Positions 24,513-33,567 of a DNA stretch of 64,000 nt are shown one piece after another (position 1 is the stretch's first letter; the number at the start of each line of letters is the position of its first letter). Location: positions 2,356,001 through 2,420,000 of the forward strand of contig OY970337.1 of NCBI GenBank assembly GCA_963717475.1, given 5' to 3'. The DNA comes from AC-32 sp963717475 (GTDB lineage: Bacteria; Actinomycetota; Thermoleophilia; Gaiellales; Gaiellaceae). The notes beneath the pieces were generated by a model, which did no database searches, was not told where the DNA came from, and saw only the letters and a list, made by a program, of their open reading frames with translations. Position numbers and translations under genes: made by a program.

Positions 24513-27500
24513 ATGCCCAAGCGCTCACGCATCACCGAGGACGGAAAAGATCCGCGCGCAGTCGAGTTGGGCCGGCGTGGCGGGTTGAAAGGCGGCAAAG
24601 CGCGTGCCGCCAAGATGACCCCTGAGGAACGCGTTGAGAGCGCGCGACGCGCAGCACAGGCCCGCTGGGCGAAGGAAGGAAAGACGCAGCCGGCACGCGT
24701 GCCGGCAACTACCGACAGCCATGCAGGAGGCCGACGGCTTCCTCTTGGGGGAGAGGAGATAATGATCAGAGCTCGACGTAGCGTCCTGGTCGCGATGGTC
24801 TTGCTCGCCGGGGCGCTCGCACTATCACTGGTCCTGCTTGCGCGGGGCTCGTCAGGCCACCGTGCCGGCTTCGTAGGGAAGCTCGGCGCGGCTGAGGCGA
24901 CAGAGAGCGCAGCTGAGACTCCGGGCCTCGGGCCGACGAGCTACGAGGCGTACTTGCAGGCCGAGCGCACGTACCCGGCCAACAACATCCCGCTGCGCAT
25001 CCAGCGACGCGCGAAGGCGACCTTCAGCAAGATCGCCCGCGCCGATCTCAAGCGGATGAAGCAGGTCAAGCAGGGCCACGGCTTCCTGTGGGCCCACTCC
25101 AACGGCCAGTGGAAGCTATACGGCCCGAAGACGTACGGCGTCCAGCCGGGCGTCACGTCGTTCTCGGGCGCAACCAACGTCACCGCCAGCCGTGTGACCG
25201 CGCTGGTCGCGGACCCCGACTGCACGAGGAACCACTGCCGGCTCTGGGCCGGTGTCTCGGGCGGCGGCGTCTGGGAGACGGACAACGCGCTCGCGGGCAA
25301 TCCGACCTGGCAGCAGCTGAGCCCGGACGACCTCGACCAGAACTCGGTCGGGTCGCTCGTGCTCGATCCCAGCGACCGCCACCACGACACGCTCTACCTC
25401 GGCACCGGCGAGGGCAACCACTGCTCGTCCGGCTGTGAGGCAGGCGTGGGCCTGTACAAGTCGACGAACGGCGGCCACTCGTGGCACAAGCTCGCCGGCT
25501 CGTGCGTCAGCAACTCGGCGTTCGTCTGCACCACGCCGGGCACCGACGCGTTCCTCGGCCGGGCGATCAATTCGATCGCGGTCGATCCGACCAACTCCCG
25601 CCACATCTTCGTGGGCTCGGCTCGGTCCGTCCGCGGCCTTTCGCACGTGATCGGCAATGGCGGCCAGATCAGCCTCGAGCCGGGCGCCAACCCGGCCGGG
25701 CTGTACGAGTCGACCAACGGCGGAGCGACGTTCACCGAGGTCTGGGACGGTGCGGCCGGGAACTCCTTCGGGATCACGAAGGTGAAGCTCGACCCGCGCA
25801 ACCCGAGCAACGTCTACGTCACTGCGTTCGACGAGGGCCTCTGGCGGCGCTCGCCGTCGCTCGACGGCTCGGCCACGCAGTTCGACTTCCACCAGTTGTT
25901 CCACGCGCAGTTCGGCGTGCCCGACCGCACGATGTTCGATCTGACCCGCAAGAACGGGGCGACGCGCATCTACCTGACGGACGGCACCGCCAACGGCGGC
26001 GGCATCTCAGGCGCGTCGGCGTCGAACTACTGGCGGACCGACAACGGTGACCAGCCTGCGGCGGCGCTACTTGCTTCGCAGGCCGCCGGCCTCGCGCCGC
26101 CACCGGACACGACCGTCTACCCGCAGACGTACAACGGCTGGCAGAACCTGACGTCGAAGACCACGGCGAGCCCGTACTTCGCGACGGACGACTTCTGCAC
26201 CGGCCAGTGCTGGTACGACGAGGACGTCTACACGCCCGCAGGGATGCCGGACACGGTCTACGTGATCGGCTCGAATGAGTACGGCGAGCAGCCGTGCGAC
26301 ACCAAGGGCGTCGGCTGCGGCAACGGCCGCTCCAACGGCCGAGAGGTGCTGTACTCGACGACCGCCGGTGACCCGGACGGCACGGCCAACAGCCGGACGT
26401 TCACCGACCTCTCGTACGACCACACCGAGCGGACGGCTACGTGGTGCGCGTACGAGCCGTACTTCCCCCAGGGCTGTCTGCACGCCTGGGGCGCGATCCA
26501 TCCCGACCAGCACGCGATCGTGATCAACCCTGGCAATCCGACCCAGATCTTCGAGGGCTCGGACGGCGGCGTGATCCGCACCAGCGGCGCGTTCGCCGAC
26601 GCCCAGGCCGACTGCGACAGCCCGTACCGCAACGGTGGGGCTCCGCTGCCGCCGACGTCGGGCAGCTACCTGACCTGCAAGCGGGTCCTGTCGCGGATCC
26701 CGGTCAGGCTGGACCACATCGACAAGAAGCTGAGCAGCTCACTGCAGTTCATCAACGTGGCGATCAACCCGGGGAACTCGTGCGAAGTGATGGGCGGCAC
26801 GCAGGACAACGGGACGTGGTCGAACGTGGACAACTGCGACCGGAACACGTTCTCCCAGGTGATCTACGGTGACGGCGGCAACGCCGTGTACGACGGGCAG
26901 AACCCGACCTGGCGGGCGAACGAGTTCACGAGCTGCTTCGGCGACTCGAACTTCGAGAACGGCGATCCCGAAAGGTGGGTCATCGCCACCGGGCCGATCG
27001 CGGCGAGCGGCGAGGCCTGTGCCTTCTACTGGCCGCAGATCGGCGACCCGAACCCCGTCACCTACAACGGGGACGTCACGCACCCGATCTACAACGGTGC
27101 GCAGCACGTCTGGCGCAGCTGGGCATTCGGCGCCGGAACTCCGGGTCAGGTGCCGCAGGACACGACTCCGAACGTCGCCGACTACGAGGCGAACTGTCCG
27201 GAGTTCGTGCACCCCGGGAACGACCCGAACTGCGGCGACTACCGGCCGCTCGGCGGCCCGGCCGGCGCAAACCAGCCGGGTGACCTCACCGGATCCGTCT
27301 ACGGGGCAGACCGCTCCGGCGGCTCCATCTCGTGGCTCGCGCGTGACTCGGCGGACACCGGGACCATGTGGGCCTCGACCAGTGCAGGCCGCATCTTCGT
27401 GACGCACAACGCGGATGCGGTCGACCCGGCGACGGTCACGTGGACCCGCGTCGACAGCTCGGCCTCAGGCAACTCGCCGACGAGGTTCCCGAGCAGCATC

Positions 27501-27944
27501 TACGTCGACCCGGCCGATCCTGGCCACGCGTGGGTCTCGTACTCGGGCTACAACGCGGTCACTCCGACGACGCCGGGCCACGTGTTCAGCGTCCAGGAGG
27601 ACGGCACCTTCACGAACCTGAACGTGGAGGCCGGAGCCCAGGCCTACGACACGCCGCTCAACGACGGCGACCTGCCGGTCAGCGACGTCGTGCGTGACGA
27701 CCAGACGCACACCCTCTACGTGGGCACCGACTTCGGCGTCCTGCAGGGGAACAACGACGGCGCCAGCTGGCACGTCACGAGGGGCATGCCTCGCTACGAG
27801 ATCATGCACCTCGCGATCCAGCCCTCGAGCCGCGAGCCGACGTGCACGGGTGGGCATCACTGCAAGCGCATCCTGTACGCCGCGACGCACTCGCAGGGCA
27901 TCTGGAAGATGAACCTGGGCGGCGGCCACGGCCACGGTCACTAG
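24513..27944 (+). CDS. Signal-anchored Asp-box (BNR) protein with in-frame N-terminal basic domain
   Basis: 1143 residues in one uninterrupted frame. Residues 1-80 are a basic GGLKGGKARAAK / ARRAAQARWAKEG module, typical of small free-standing proteins. A hydrophobic anchor follows (about 90-112, VLVAMVLLAGALALSLVLLA). The rest is a BNR propeller with STNGGHSW and STNGGATF boxes and a GGGHGHGH end. A second ATG at 24762 with a strong GGGGGAGAGGAG site would give a conventional 1060-residue exported protein. The promoter at 24461 and the lack of a stop mean the full frame may also be made. Divergent paralogue of the gene at 21354; terminator follows. Confidence 0.78.
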   Translation: MPKRSRITEDGKDPRAVELGRRGGLKGGKARAAKMTPEERVESARRAAQARWAKEGKTQPARVPATTDSHAGGRRLPLGGEEIMIRARRSVLVAMVLLAGALALSLVLLARGSSGHRAGFVGKLGAAEATESAAETPGLGPTSYEAYLQAERTYPANNIPLRIQRRAKATFSKIARADLKRMKQVKQGHGFLWAHSNGQWKLYGPKTYGVQPGVTSFSGATNVTASRVTALVADPDCTRNHCRLWAGVSGGGVWETDNALAGNPTWQQLSPDDLDQNSVGSLVLDPSDRHHDTLYLGTGEGNHCSSGCEAGVGLYKSTNGGHSWHKLAGSCVSNSAFVCTTPGTDAFLGRAINSIAVDPTNSRHIFVGSARSVRGLSHVIGNGGQISLEPGANPAGLYESTNGGATFTEVWDGAAGNSFGITKVKLDPRNPSNVYVTAFDEGLWRRSPSLDGSATQFDFHQLFHAQFGVPDRTMFDLTRKNGATRIYLTDGTANGGGISGASASNYWRTDNGDQPAAALLASQAAGLAPPPDTTVYPQTYNGWQNLTSKTTASPYFATDDFCTGQCWYDEDVYTPAGMPDTVYVIGSNEYGEQPCDTKGVGCGNGRSNGREVLYSTTAGDPDGTANSRTFTDLSYDHTERTATWCAYEPYFPQGCLHAWGAIHPDQHAIVINPGNPTQIFEGSDGGVIRTSGAFADAQADCDSPYRNGGAPLPPTSGSYLTCKRVLSRIPVRLDHIDKKLSSSLQFINVAINPGNSCEVMGGTQDNGTWSNVDNCDRNTFSQVIYGDGGNAVYDGQNPTWRANEFTSCFGDSNFENGDPERWVIATGPIAASGEACAFYWPQIGDPNPVTYNGDVTHPIYNGAQHVWRSWAFGAGTPGQVPQDTTPNVADYEANCPEFVHPGNDPNCGDYRPLGGPAGANQPGDLTGSVYGADRSGGSISWLARDSADTGTMWASTSAGRIFVTHNADAVDPATVTWTRVDSSASGNSPTRFPSSIYVDPADPGHAWVSYSGYNAVTPTTPGHVFSVQEDGTFTNLNVEAGAQAYDTPLNDGDLPVSDVVRDDQTHTLYVGTDFGVLQGNNDGASWHVTRGMPRYEIMHLAIQPSSREPTCTGGHHCKRILYAATHSQGIWKMNLGGGHGHGH

Positions 27945-27963
27945 CCTCCAGTCACGCTGAGTC

Positions 27964-27997
27964 GAACGGGGCCGCCTTGGGGCGGCCCCGTTCTTTT
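27964..27997 (+). terminator. Intrinsic terminator after BNR gene
   Basis: 13-bp GC-rich stem GAACGGGGCCGCC / GGCGGCCCCGTTC, TTGG loop, then TTTT. It stands 20 nt after the stop codon and 18 nt before the next gene. Confidence 0.88.
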
Positions 27998-28011
27998 CCT
28001 ACCATTCCGGG

Positions 28012-28377
28012 GTGAGGCTCTTGCTCGTTCTGGTCCCGGTGCTTCTCGTGGGCTGCGGCGGCGGCGGACGTGGTGGTGGCTCCTCCGCTTCGGAGGGCGG
28101 CGGCATCGTCTTCGGCATGGTGTCACGAGGGCCCGGCGGCGCCTGTCCGTCCCAAGAGGCGCCCTGCTCGATTCCGGCCTCCGGGATGACGCTCAGGTTC
28201 TCCCGTGGCGGCTTGGCCATCGTCGCGACGACGGGCGCGAACGGCCACTATCGCGTACGTCTGCCCGCCGGCCGCTACGCGGTCGAGGGCCCGCAGCCGC
28301 TCAAGCCCAGGCACGTGGAGGTGTCGGCCGGCGACTCCCGCCGCGTCGACTTCTCCGTCGACACGAAGATCTCTTAG
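28012..28377 (+). CDS. Small lipoprotein with carboxypeptidase-regulatory-like fold
   Basis: 121 residues. The signal peptide ends in a lipobox (VLLVGCGGGG, Cys near 15) followed by a Gly/Ser linker, so the protein should be membrane-anchored outside. The remainder (ASGMTLRFSRGG..., NGHYRVRLPAGRYAVEG) resembles the carboxypeptidase-regulatory-like beta-sandwich. GTG at 28012 follows TACCAT (28000-28005) by 6 nt, so a leaderless start is likely. The 3' end overlaps convergent lipA by 4 nt. Confidence 0.75.
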   Translation: MRLLLVLVPVLLVGCGGGGRGGGSSASEGGGIVFGMVSRGPGGACPSQEAPCSIPASGMTLRFSRGGLAIVATTGANGHYRVRLPAGRYAVEGPQPLKPRHVEVSAGDSRRVDFSVDTKIS

Positions 28378-29302
28378 TACGCGACGGCGCCGCGACCAGT
28401 TGCGGCCGCGTGCCGCTGCTCGTCCGCGCGGTAGGAGCTGCGTACGAGCGGCCCGGAGAAGACCGAGCCGAAGCCGAGCGCCTCGCCCTGCTCGCGGAAC
28501 CAGCGGAACTCGTCAGGGTGCACCCAGCGGTCGATCTGGGCGTGCTTCGCGCTCGGCTGCAGGTACTGGCCGATCGTGACGACGTCGACGCCGTTGGCGC
28601 GCAGATCGCGCATCGTCTCGACGACCTCGTCGTTACGTCTCGCCGAGGCCGACGATGATCCCGGACTTCGTCAGCAGGGAAGCTCGGATAGTCGGCGAGC
28701 TCCTTCGCGCGCGCGAGCAGCCAGAGCGCCTTGTCGTACGAGGCCTTGGCCCCGCGCATGCGCGCGTGGAGGCGGCGGACGGTCTCGATGTTGTGGTTGA
28801 AGACGTCGGGCCGCTCGGCGAGCAGGACGCGCAGCGCCTCCTCCTCGCGGTCGAGGAAATCCGGCGTCAGCACCTCGATCGTCGCCTCGGGAACCTTGTG
28901 CTTGAGCGCGCGGATCGTGGCCGCGTAGTGCGCCGCGCCACGGTCCTCTAGGTCGTCGCGGTCGACCGAGGTGACGACGACGTGCCGGAGATCCATCTTC
29001 GCGGCGGTCGCCGCGAGGCGCAGCGGCTCGAGCGGGTCGGGCGGACCGTCGGGCTTGCCGGAGTGGACGTAGCAGTAGCGGCAGGCTCGCGTGCAGGTCT
29101 CGCCGAGGATCTGGAAGGTCGCCGTGCCGCGGCCCCAGCACTCGGCGATGTTCGGGCAGCGCGCCTCCTCGCAGATCGTGTTCAGGCTCGCGCCGTGGAT
29201 CAGCTTGCGGACGTCGAAGTAGCGCGAGTCCGCGCTCGGGGCGCGCACCTTCATCCACTCGGGCCGGCGGGGCCGCTCGGCTACAGGCAGCGAGCGCTGC
29301 AT
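28374..29302 (-). pseudogene. lipA: Lipoyl synthase with two single-base insertions
   Basis: Radical-SAM enzyme that inserts sulfur into octanoyl-E2/GcvH. The 5' part is intact: the auxiliary-cluster cysteines in EEARCPNIAECWG near residue 45, and the SAM motif CTRACRYCYV near 75. After AKELADYPS the frame is lost (about 28677-28683), and again at about 28635 inside GLGET/NDEVVE. The 3' part (VDVVTIGQYLQPS..., PLVRSSYRAD) is intact in a third frame. Removing two bases gives 309 codons, the normal size. ATG follows TAGACT by 7 nt. It is either a recent pseudogene or, more likely, a sequence error in an otherwise conserved gene. Confidence 0.85.
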
Positions 29303-29337
29303 GAGCCTGAGTCTAGAGGTCGGCTACGCGGTGAGGA

Positions 29338-29967
29338 CTAGGTCGACTTGAAGGGATCCAGGTAGGCGTCGTCGATCTGGTACGCCGCGCCGGCTCCGAC
29401 GGGCGTGAACCGGAAGGCGACGGCCCTGGTGCCCAGCAGGCCCGTGACGTTGCAGAGCAGGAGCTCCATCCGCGGCGACGGGGCCCACGAGCCGTTGCCG
29501 TAGACGGTGCCGCCGTCGAGGACGGTGAGGAGGCCGAGCAGGCTCGGCACGACCACCTGCACCCGCAGGCCGCCCGAGCTCGAGAGCCGCTTCGCCATGA
29601 GACGGAGATGCCAGTCGCCGAGCGCGAAGCAGACGGTGCCGCTGTAGGCCGAGCTGCCCGCGGGGAGGTAGAGCGAGTTGTGGTCGCTCCGCTCGCCGGT
29701 CAGGTAGTACGGCTCGTTCCCGGGGACGACGCGTGCGCCGCCGCTGAGGTACCAGCCCAGGCTGCCGTTCTCGAAGTCGCCGTTGTAGAGGCCCGAGTAG
29801 TACGCGGAGTCGCCGAAAGGCGAGAACGCCTGTGTGGCGGACGGGTCGCAGTAGGAGCCGGAGCCCGTGCCGAGGAGCCCGGCCTTCGCCTGCCCCGCGT
29901 GCGCGAGCGCCGCGATGATCGCGACGCCGCATAGAACCTGCAGACCCTTCTTCGCCACAGAAGCCAC
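29338..29967 (-). CDS. Secreted protein, unknown
   Basis: 209 residues with a signal peptide (KKGLQVLCGVAIIAALAHAGQAKA). The mature part begins with a Cys-containing segment, has a NGDFENGSLGWYLSGGARV stretch typical of carbohydrate-binding-like or extracellular beta-sandwich domains, and ends in AYQIDDAYLDPF. GTG at 29967 has GGAGGAG upstream. It is located beside lipA but divergent from the HD-GYP gene. No enzymatic motif seen. Confidence 0.7.
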   Translation of the reverse strand: MASVAKKGLQVLCGVAIIAALAHAGQAKAGLLGTGSGSYCDPSATQAFSPFGDSAYYSGLYNGDFENGSLGWYLSGGARVVPGNEPYYLTGERSDHNSLYLPAGSSAYSGTVCFALGDWHLRLMAKRLSSSGGLRVQVVVPSLLGLLTVLDGGTVYGNGSWAPSPRMELLLCNVTGLLGTRAVAFRFTPVGAGAAYQIDDAYLDPFKST

Positions 29968-30108
29968 AGAACTCCTCCAGTTCTTCGAGTTTTCTCACTT
30001 TGCGCGGCGTGGAGGCAGCTGCATCACCCGATTGGGTGCTTTGGGGCCCGCTACATCCCTCGGACGAGGGAACCGGGGGGCGCTAGCGGGGTCGATTTCC
30101 TGCTAACG

Positions 30109-31488
30109 GTGTCCAGTGCGGCTACCACCACCGCGGCTGCCCTCGGGTTCGATCCCGACGAGCAGCGCGTCATCGAGGAACGACGGGCGCGGCGGCTGCA
30201 GCGCCTGGCGCGCCGCGAGCTGGTCTCGATCGGCGTGCTCGCCGGCGGATTCCTCGTGGCCGCGGTCTCCACGGCCGTGTTGCTGCCTTCCGACCGTAGC
30301 CCGGCGCTTCCCGCCGTCGTCGTGCTGGTCCTCGCGTACGCGGCTGCGTTCCGGCTCGATTTCGAGATCGGAACGGGATCGGCGGTGCCGACCGAGCTGA
30401 TCTTCGTCCCGATGCTGTTCGTGTTGCCGATCGGCCTGGTGCCGCTCGCGGTTGCCGCCGGGACGGTGCTCGGCAGTCTCCACGAGTGCCTGCGCGGCCA
30501 GCTTCGCCTCGCGCGCGTGCCCGTCAGGATCGTCAATGCCTGGTATTCGCTCGGGCCGGTGCTGGTCCTCGGCCTCGCCGGCGAACGCGCGCCGCAGCTC
30601 TCGGACTGGCCGCTCTACGTCCTGGCCCTGATCTCGCAGTTCGCGGTGGAGGCGATCTGCACCGGCGGCCGCGAATGGCTGGCCCTGGGCGCGCGGCCGA
30701 GGGTGCAGCTGCGGCCAATGCTATGGGTCTACGCGATCGACGCCGGGCTCGCGCCGATCGGGCTCGCGGTCGCCTTCGCCACGCAGTCTTCTCCGTACGG
30801 CGTCGTGCTGGCGCTGCCGCTCGTAGGGCTGCTTTCGACGTTCGCGCGGGAGCGCCGGGTCAGGATCGACCACGAGCTCGAGCTGCGCGACGCGTATCGG
30901 GGAACGGCGTTCCTCCTCGGAGACGTGGTCGAGGCAGACGACCAGTACACCGGCCTGCACAGCCGCGACGTGGTCGAGCTGACTCTGCGCGTGTGCGACC
31001 GGCTGCAGCTTTCGCCGCGCGAGCGCCGCGACGCCGAGTTCGTCGCGCTGCTCCACGACGTCGGAAAGGTTCGCGTCCCCAAGTCGATCATCAACAAGCC
31101 GGGACCGCTCACGCCCGAGGAGCGCAGGGTGATGGAGCAGCACACGGTCGAGGGCGAGCGCCTGCTGCTGCGCGTCGGCGGGCTTCTCGGAGAGGTCGGC
31201 CGCATCGTCCGCTCCTGCCACGAGCGCTACGACGGCGGGGGCTACCCCGACGGAACCGCCGGCGAACAGATCCCGCTGCTGGCCCGGATCGTGGCGTGCT
31301 GCGATGCGTTCAACGCGATGACGACAGACCGTTCCTATCGCAAAGCGATGCCGCTCGCCGCGGCCGTGGCCGAGCTGCGGAGCGCGAGCGGGACGCAGTT
31401 CGACCCGGTCGTCGTCGAGGCGCTGATCGCCTCGCTCGACGGTCAGGCGGTCTCGGCCCCGCCGAAGATCGAGCTCTCGACCACGTAG
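30109..31488 (+). CDS. Membrane HD-GYP domain protein (probable c-di-GMP phosphodiesterase)
   Basis: 459 residues. The N-terminal half has about seven membrane segments (roughly residues 42-260), then a cytoplasmic HD-GYP domain. Metal/catalytic motifs are intact: LLHDVGK near 316, NKPGPLTPEER, HTVEGERLL near 345, SCHERYDGGGYP near 370 and AFNAMTTDR near 400. Such domains degrade cyclic di-GMP, with the membrane part as a likely sensor. The GTG start at 30109 lacks a good ribosome site. The 110 nt upstream can form two short hairpins. The 3' end overlaps the convergent channel gene by 46 nt. Confidence 0.87.
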   Translation: MSSAATTTAAALGFDPDEQRVIEERRARRLQRLARRELVSIGVLAGGFLVAAVSTAVLLPSDRSPALPAVVVLVLAYAAAFRLDFEIGTGSAVPTELIFVPMLFVLPIGLVPLAVAAGTVLGSLHECLRGQLRLARVPVRIVNAWYSLGPVLVLGLAGERAPQLSDWPLYVLALISQFAVEAICTGGREWLALGARPRVQLRPMLWVYAIDAGLAPIGLAVAFATQSSPYGVVLALPLVGLLSTFARERRVRIDHELELRDAYRGTAFLLGDVVEADDQYTGLHSRDVVELTLRVCDRLQLSPRERRDAEFVALLHDVGKVRVPKSIINKPGPLTPEERRVMEQHTVEGERLLLRVGGLLGEVGRIVRSCHERYDGGGYPDGTAGEQIPLLARIVACCDAFNAMTTDRSYRKAMPLAAAVAELRSASGTQFDPVVVEALIASLDGQAVSAPPKIELSTT

Positions 31489-32048
31489 AAGAGCGTGATC
31501 ACGCCGAAGAGCACGATGCTCGCGACGGGGCTCGCCAACGCGACCAGGGTCGCCGTCAGATAGATCCACGGGCCGGGGATGTACGTGCGCGTGATCCCGC
31601 TGACAACTCCAGGCTGGGCGTCGTCGCGCAGGAGGCGCTTGCCGACCACCGCGTAGAACCAGGTCGCGTTGAACATGAGCGCCGTCGCGACGCCGGTGAA
31701 GCCGTAGGCCAGCGCTGCCGCCTCCGCGCCGCTGCCGCGGACGTGCTCGGCGACGAGGCGCGTCGTGAACGGGAAGAACGCGATGCAGAGCAGCAGGCCG
31801 ATGTTCGCGACGAGAAAACGACGATCGGTCTTGCCGACCTGGCTCATGATCGTGTGGTGGTTCACCCACATGATCCCGATCGTCACGAAGCTGGCCGCGT
31901 ACGCGACGTACGAGGGCCAGATGTGCGTGAGCTGCGCCCCGAGATCCTGCGCATTGCGAGGGATCTGGGCGTCGACGTTGAGGATCAGCAGCGTGGCGGC
32001 GATCGCGAAAACGCCGTCAGCGAAGGTCTCGAGCCGTGCAGTGCTCAT
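31443..32048 (-). CDS. TMEM175-like (DUF1211) potassium channel family protein
   Basis: 201 residues, six hydrophobic segments. The RLETFADGVFAIAATLLIL start matches the FSDGVFAI filter-helix signature of bacterial TMEM175/DUF1211 proteins, which form K+-permeable channels. Here Ala replaces the usual Ser in the signature. The ATG at 32048 follows TAGACT (32057-32062) by 8 nt. It is convergent with, and overlaps the end of, the HD-GYP gene; divergent from the MFS exporter. Confidence 0.82.
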   Translation of the reverse strand: MSTARLETFADGVFAIAATLLILNVDAQIPRNAQDLGAQLTHIWPSYVAYAASFVTIGIMWVNHHTIMSQVGKTDRRFLVANIGLLLCIAFFPFTTRLVAEHVRGSGAEAAALAYGFTGVATALMFNATWFYAVVGKRLLRDDAQPGVVSGITRTYIPGPWIYLTATLVALASPVASIVLFGVITLFYVVESSIFGGAETA

Positions 32049-32121
32049 GCCCGGCGAGTCTAGGTCCCCGACCTGCCGTTACGGCTTTCGGGACCCCATC
32101 TCCGATCGCTAGGTTTCGGCC

Positions 32122-33567
32122 GTGCCCGGTCGCCACACCACGAACCCCTGGGTCGTCCTGGTCCTGATCTGCGTCGCGCAGTTCATGGTCATCCTCGACG
32201 CGACGATCGTGAACGTCGCGCTGCCGTCGATCCAGAAGGACCTCGGGCTCAGCGAGGCCAACCTGCAGTGGATCATCAGCTCGTACACGCTGTTCTTCGG
32301 CGGCTTCCTGCTGCTCGGCGGGCGCGCGGGCGACCTGCTCGGCCGCAAGCGCGTCTTCCTGGTCGGGCTCGTGATCTTCACGGTGGCCTCCCTGCTGAAC
32401 GGGCTTTCGAGCTCAGCCGGGATGCTGATCGGGTTCCGGGCGCTGCAGGGCTTCGGGGCGGCGCTGATCTCGCCGGCGGCGCTCTCGATCATCTCGACGA
32501 CGTTCGCGGAGGGCCGCGAGCGGGCCCGCGCGCTCGGCGTGTGGGCGGCGATCGCGATCGGCGGGTCGGCGGTGGGGCTCGTGCTCGGCGGCTTTCTCAC
32601 GCAGACCTTCTCGTGGCCGTGGATCTTCTTCGTCAACGTGCCCGTCGGGATCGCCGGCTTCTTCTTCTCGCTGCGGCTCGTGCCCGAGTCGAAGGACGAG
32701 CACGCGCACCGCAGCTACGACGTGGGCGGCGCGGTGACCGTCACCGGTGGGCTGATGGCGCTGGTCTACGCGATCGTGCGCGCCGAGACGCACGGCTGGA
32801 GCTCGGGCCTGACGATTGCGTTCTTCGTGCTGGCCGGCCTCCTCCTGGCCTCGTTCGTGATCATCGAGCTGCGCTCCGCCGAGCCGCTCGTGCGCTTGTC
32901 GATCTTTCGCGTTCGCTCGCTGCTGACGGCGAACGTCGTGATGTTCCTCGTGGCCTCGGGCCTGTTCGCCATGTTCTTCTTCAACACGCTCTACATCCAG
33001 AAGGTGCTCGGCTACGGGCCGCTGAAAGCCGGCGTCGCGTTCCTGCCCTTCACGGCGGGGATCATGGTCTCGGCCGGGCTTGCGTCGAACTTCGCCACGC
33101 GTATCGGAGTGCGGCCGATCGCAGCGGGCGGGATGGCGCTGACCATCGTCGGCATGCTGCTCCTGACGCAGCTGCCCGTGAACGGCTCGTACGCGACGGA
33201 CGTGCTTCCGTCGCTGCTGCTCACGTCGCTCGGAATGGGCGCGGTGTTCATGCCCCTGACGCTGATCGCGACGACCGGGCTCGAGAACGAGGACCAGGGG
33301 CTCGCCTCGGGGCTCTTCAACACCTCGCAGCAGATCGGCGGCGCGCTGGGCCTCGCGATCCTCTCGACGGTCGCGGCGAGCCGGACCGCACACGTCGGCG
33401 GCAGTGATGCCGAGGCCCTCGTGGCCGGCTTCCACTGGGCGTTTGCGGGCGGCGCGATGTTCGTCGCGGCGGCGCTCGTCGCGCTGGTCGCCCTCCTGCG
33501 CAAGCGCCACGTCGCACGCATCGAGACCGAAGCCGCGCAGGCCGAGCCCGCGATGGCGAACGTCTAG
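32122..33567 (+). CDS. MFS multidrug exporter, DHA2/EmrB-QacA type (14 TM)
   Basis: 481 residues. N-terminal motif FMVILDATIVNVALPSIQKD is the DHA2 family hallmark (motif D1), then GRAGDLLGRKRVF (motif A) near residue 72 and about 14 spans. Drug:H+ antiport is the family role; the substrate is unknown. GTG at 32122 follows TAGGTT (32110-32115) by 6 nt. The stop overlaps the convergent lipB stop by 4 nt. Confidence 0.88.
   Translation: MPGRHTTNPWVVLVLICVAQFMVILDATIVNVALPSIQKDLGLSEANLQWIISSYTLFFGGFLLLGGRAGDLLGRKRVFLVGLVIFTVASLLNGLSSSAGMLIGFRALQGFGAALISPAALSIISTTFAEGRERARALGVWAAIAIGGSAVGLVLGGFLTQTFSWPWIFFVNVPVGIAGFFFSLRLVPESKDEHAHRSYDVGGAVTVTGGLMALVYAIVRAETHGWSSGLTIAFFVLAGLLLASFVIIELRSAEPLVRLSIFRVRSLLTANVVMFLVASGLFAMFFFNTLYIQKVLGYGPLKAGVAFLPFTAGIMVSAGLASNFATRIGVRPIAAGGMALTIVGMLLLTQLPVNGSYATDVLPSLLLTSLGMGAVFMPLTLIATTGLENEDQGLASGLFNTSQQIGGALGLAILSTVAASRTAHVGGSDAEALVAGFHWAFAGGAMFVAAALVALVALLRKRHVARIETEAAQAEPAMANV

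Noticed and set aside
24430..24533. Direct repeat CGCTCACGCATC (24430-24441 and 24522-24533) as an att site or operator pair
   Set aside because: Only 12 bp, one copy lies inside coding sequence, and there is no integrase or other mobile-element gene nearby.
30001..30108. c-di-GMP-I or ydaO riboswitch before the HD-GYP gene
   Set aside because: The conserved GCAAACC/GACGCAAAG core of c-di-GMP-I is absent, and the region is too short for a full ydaO fold.
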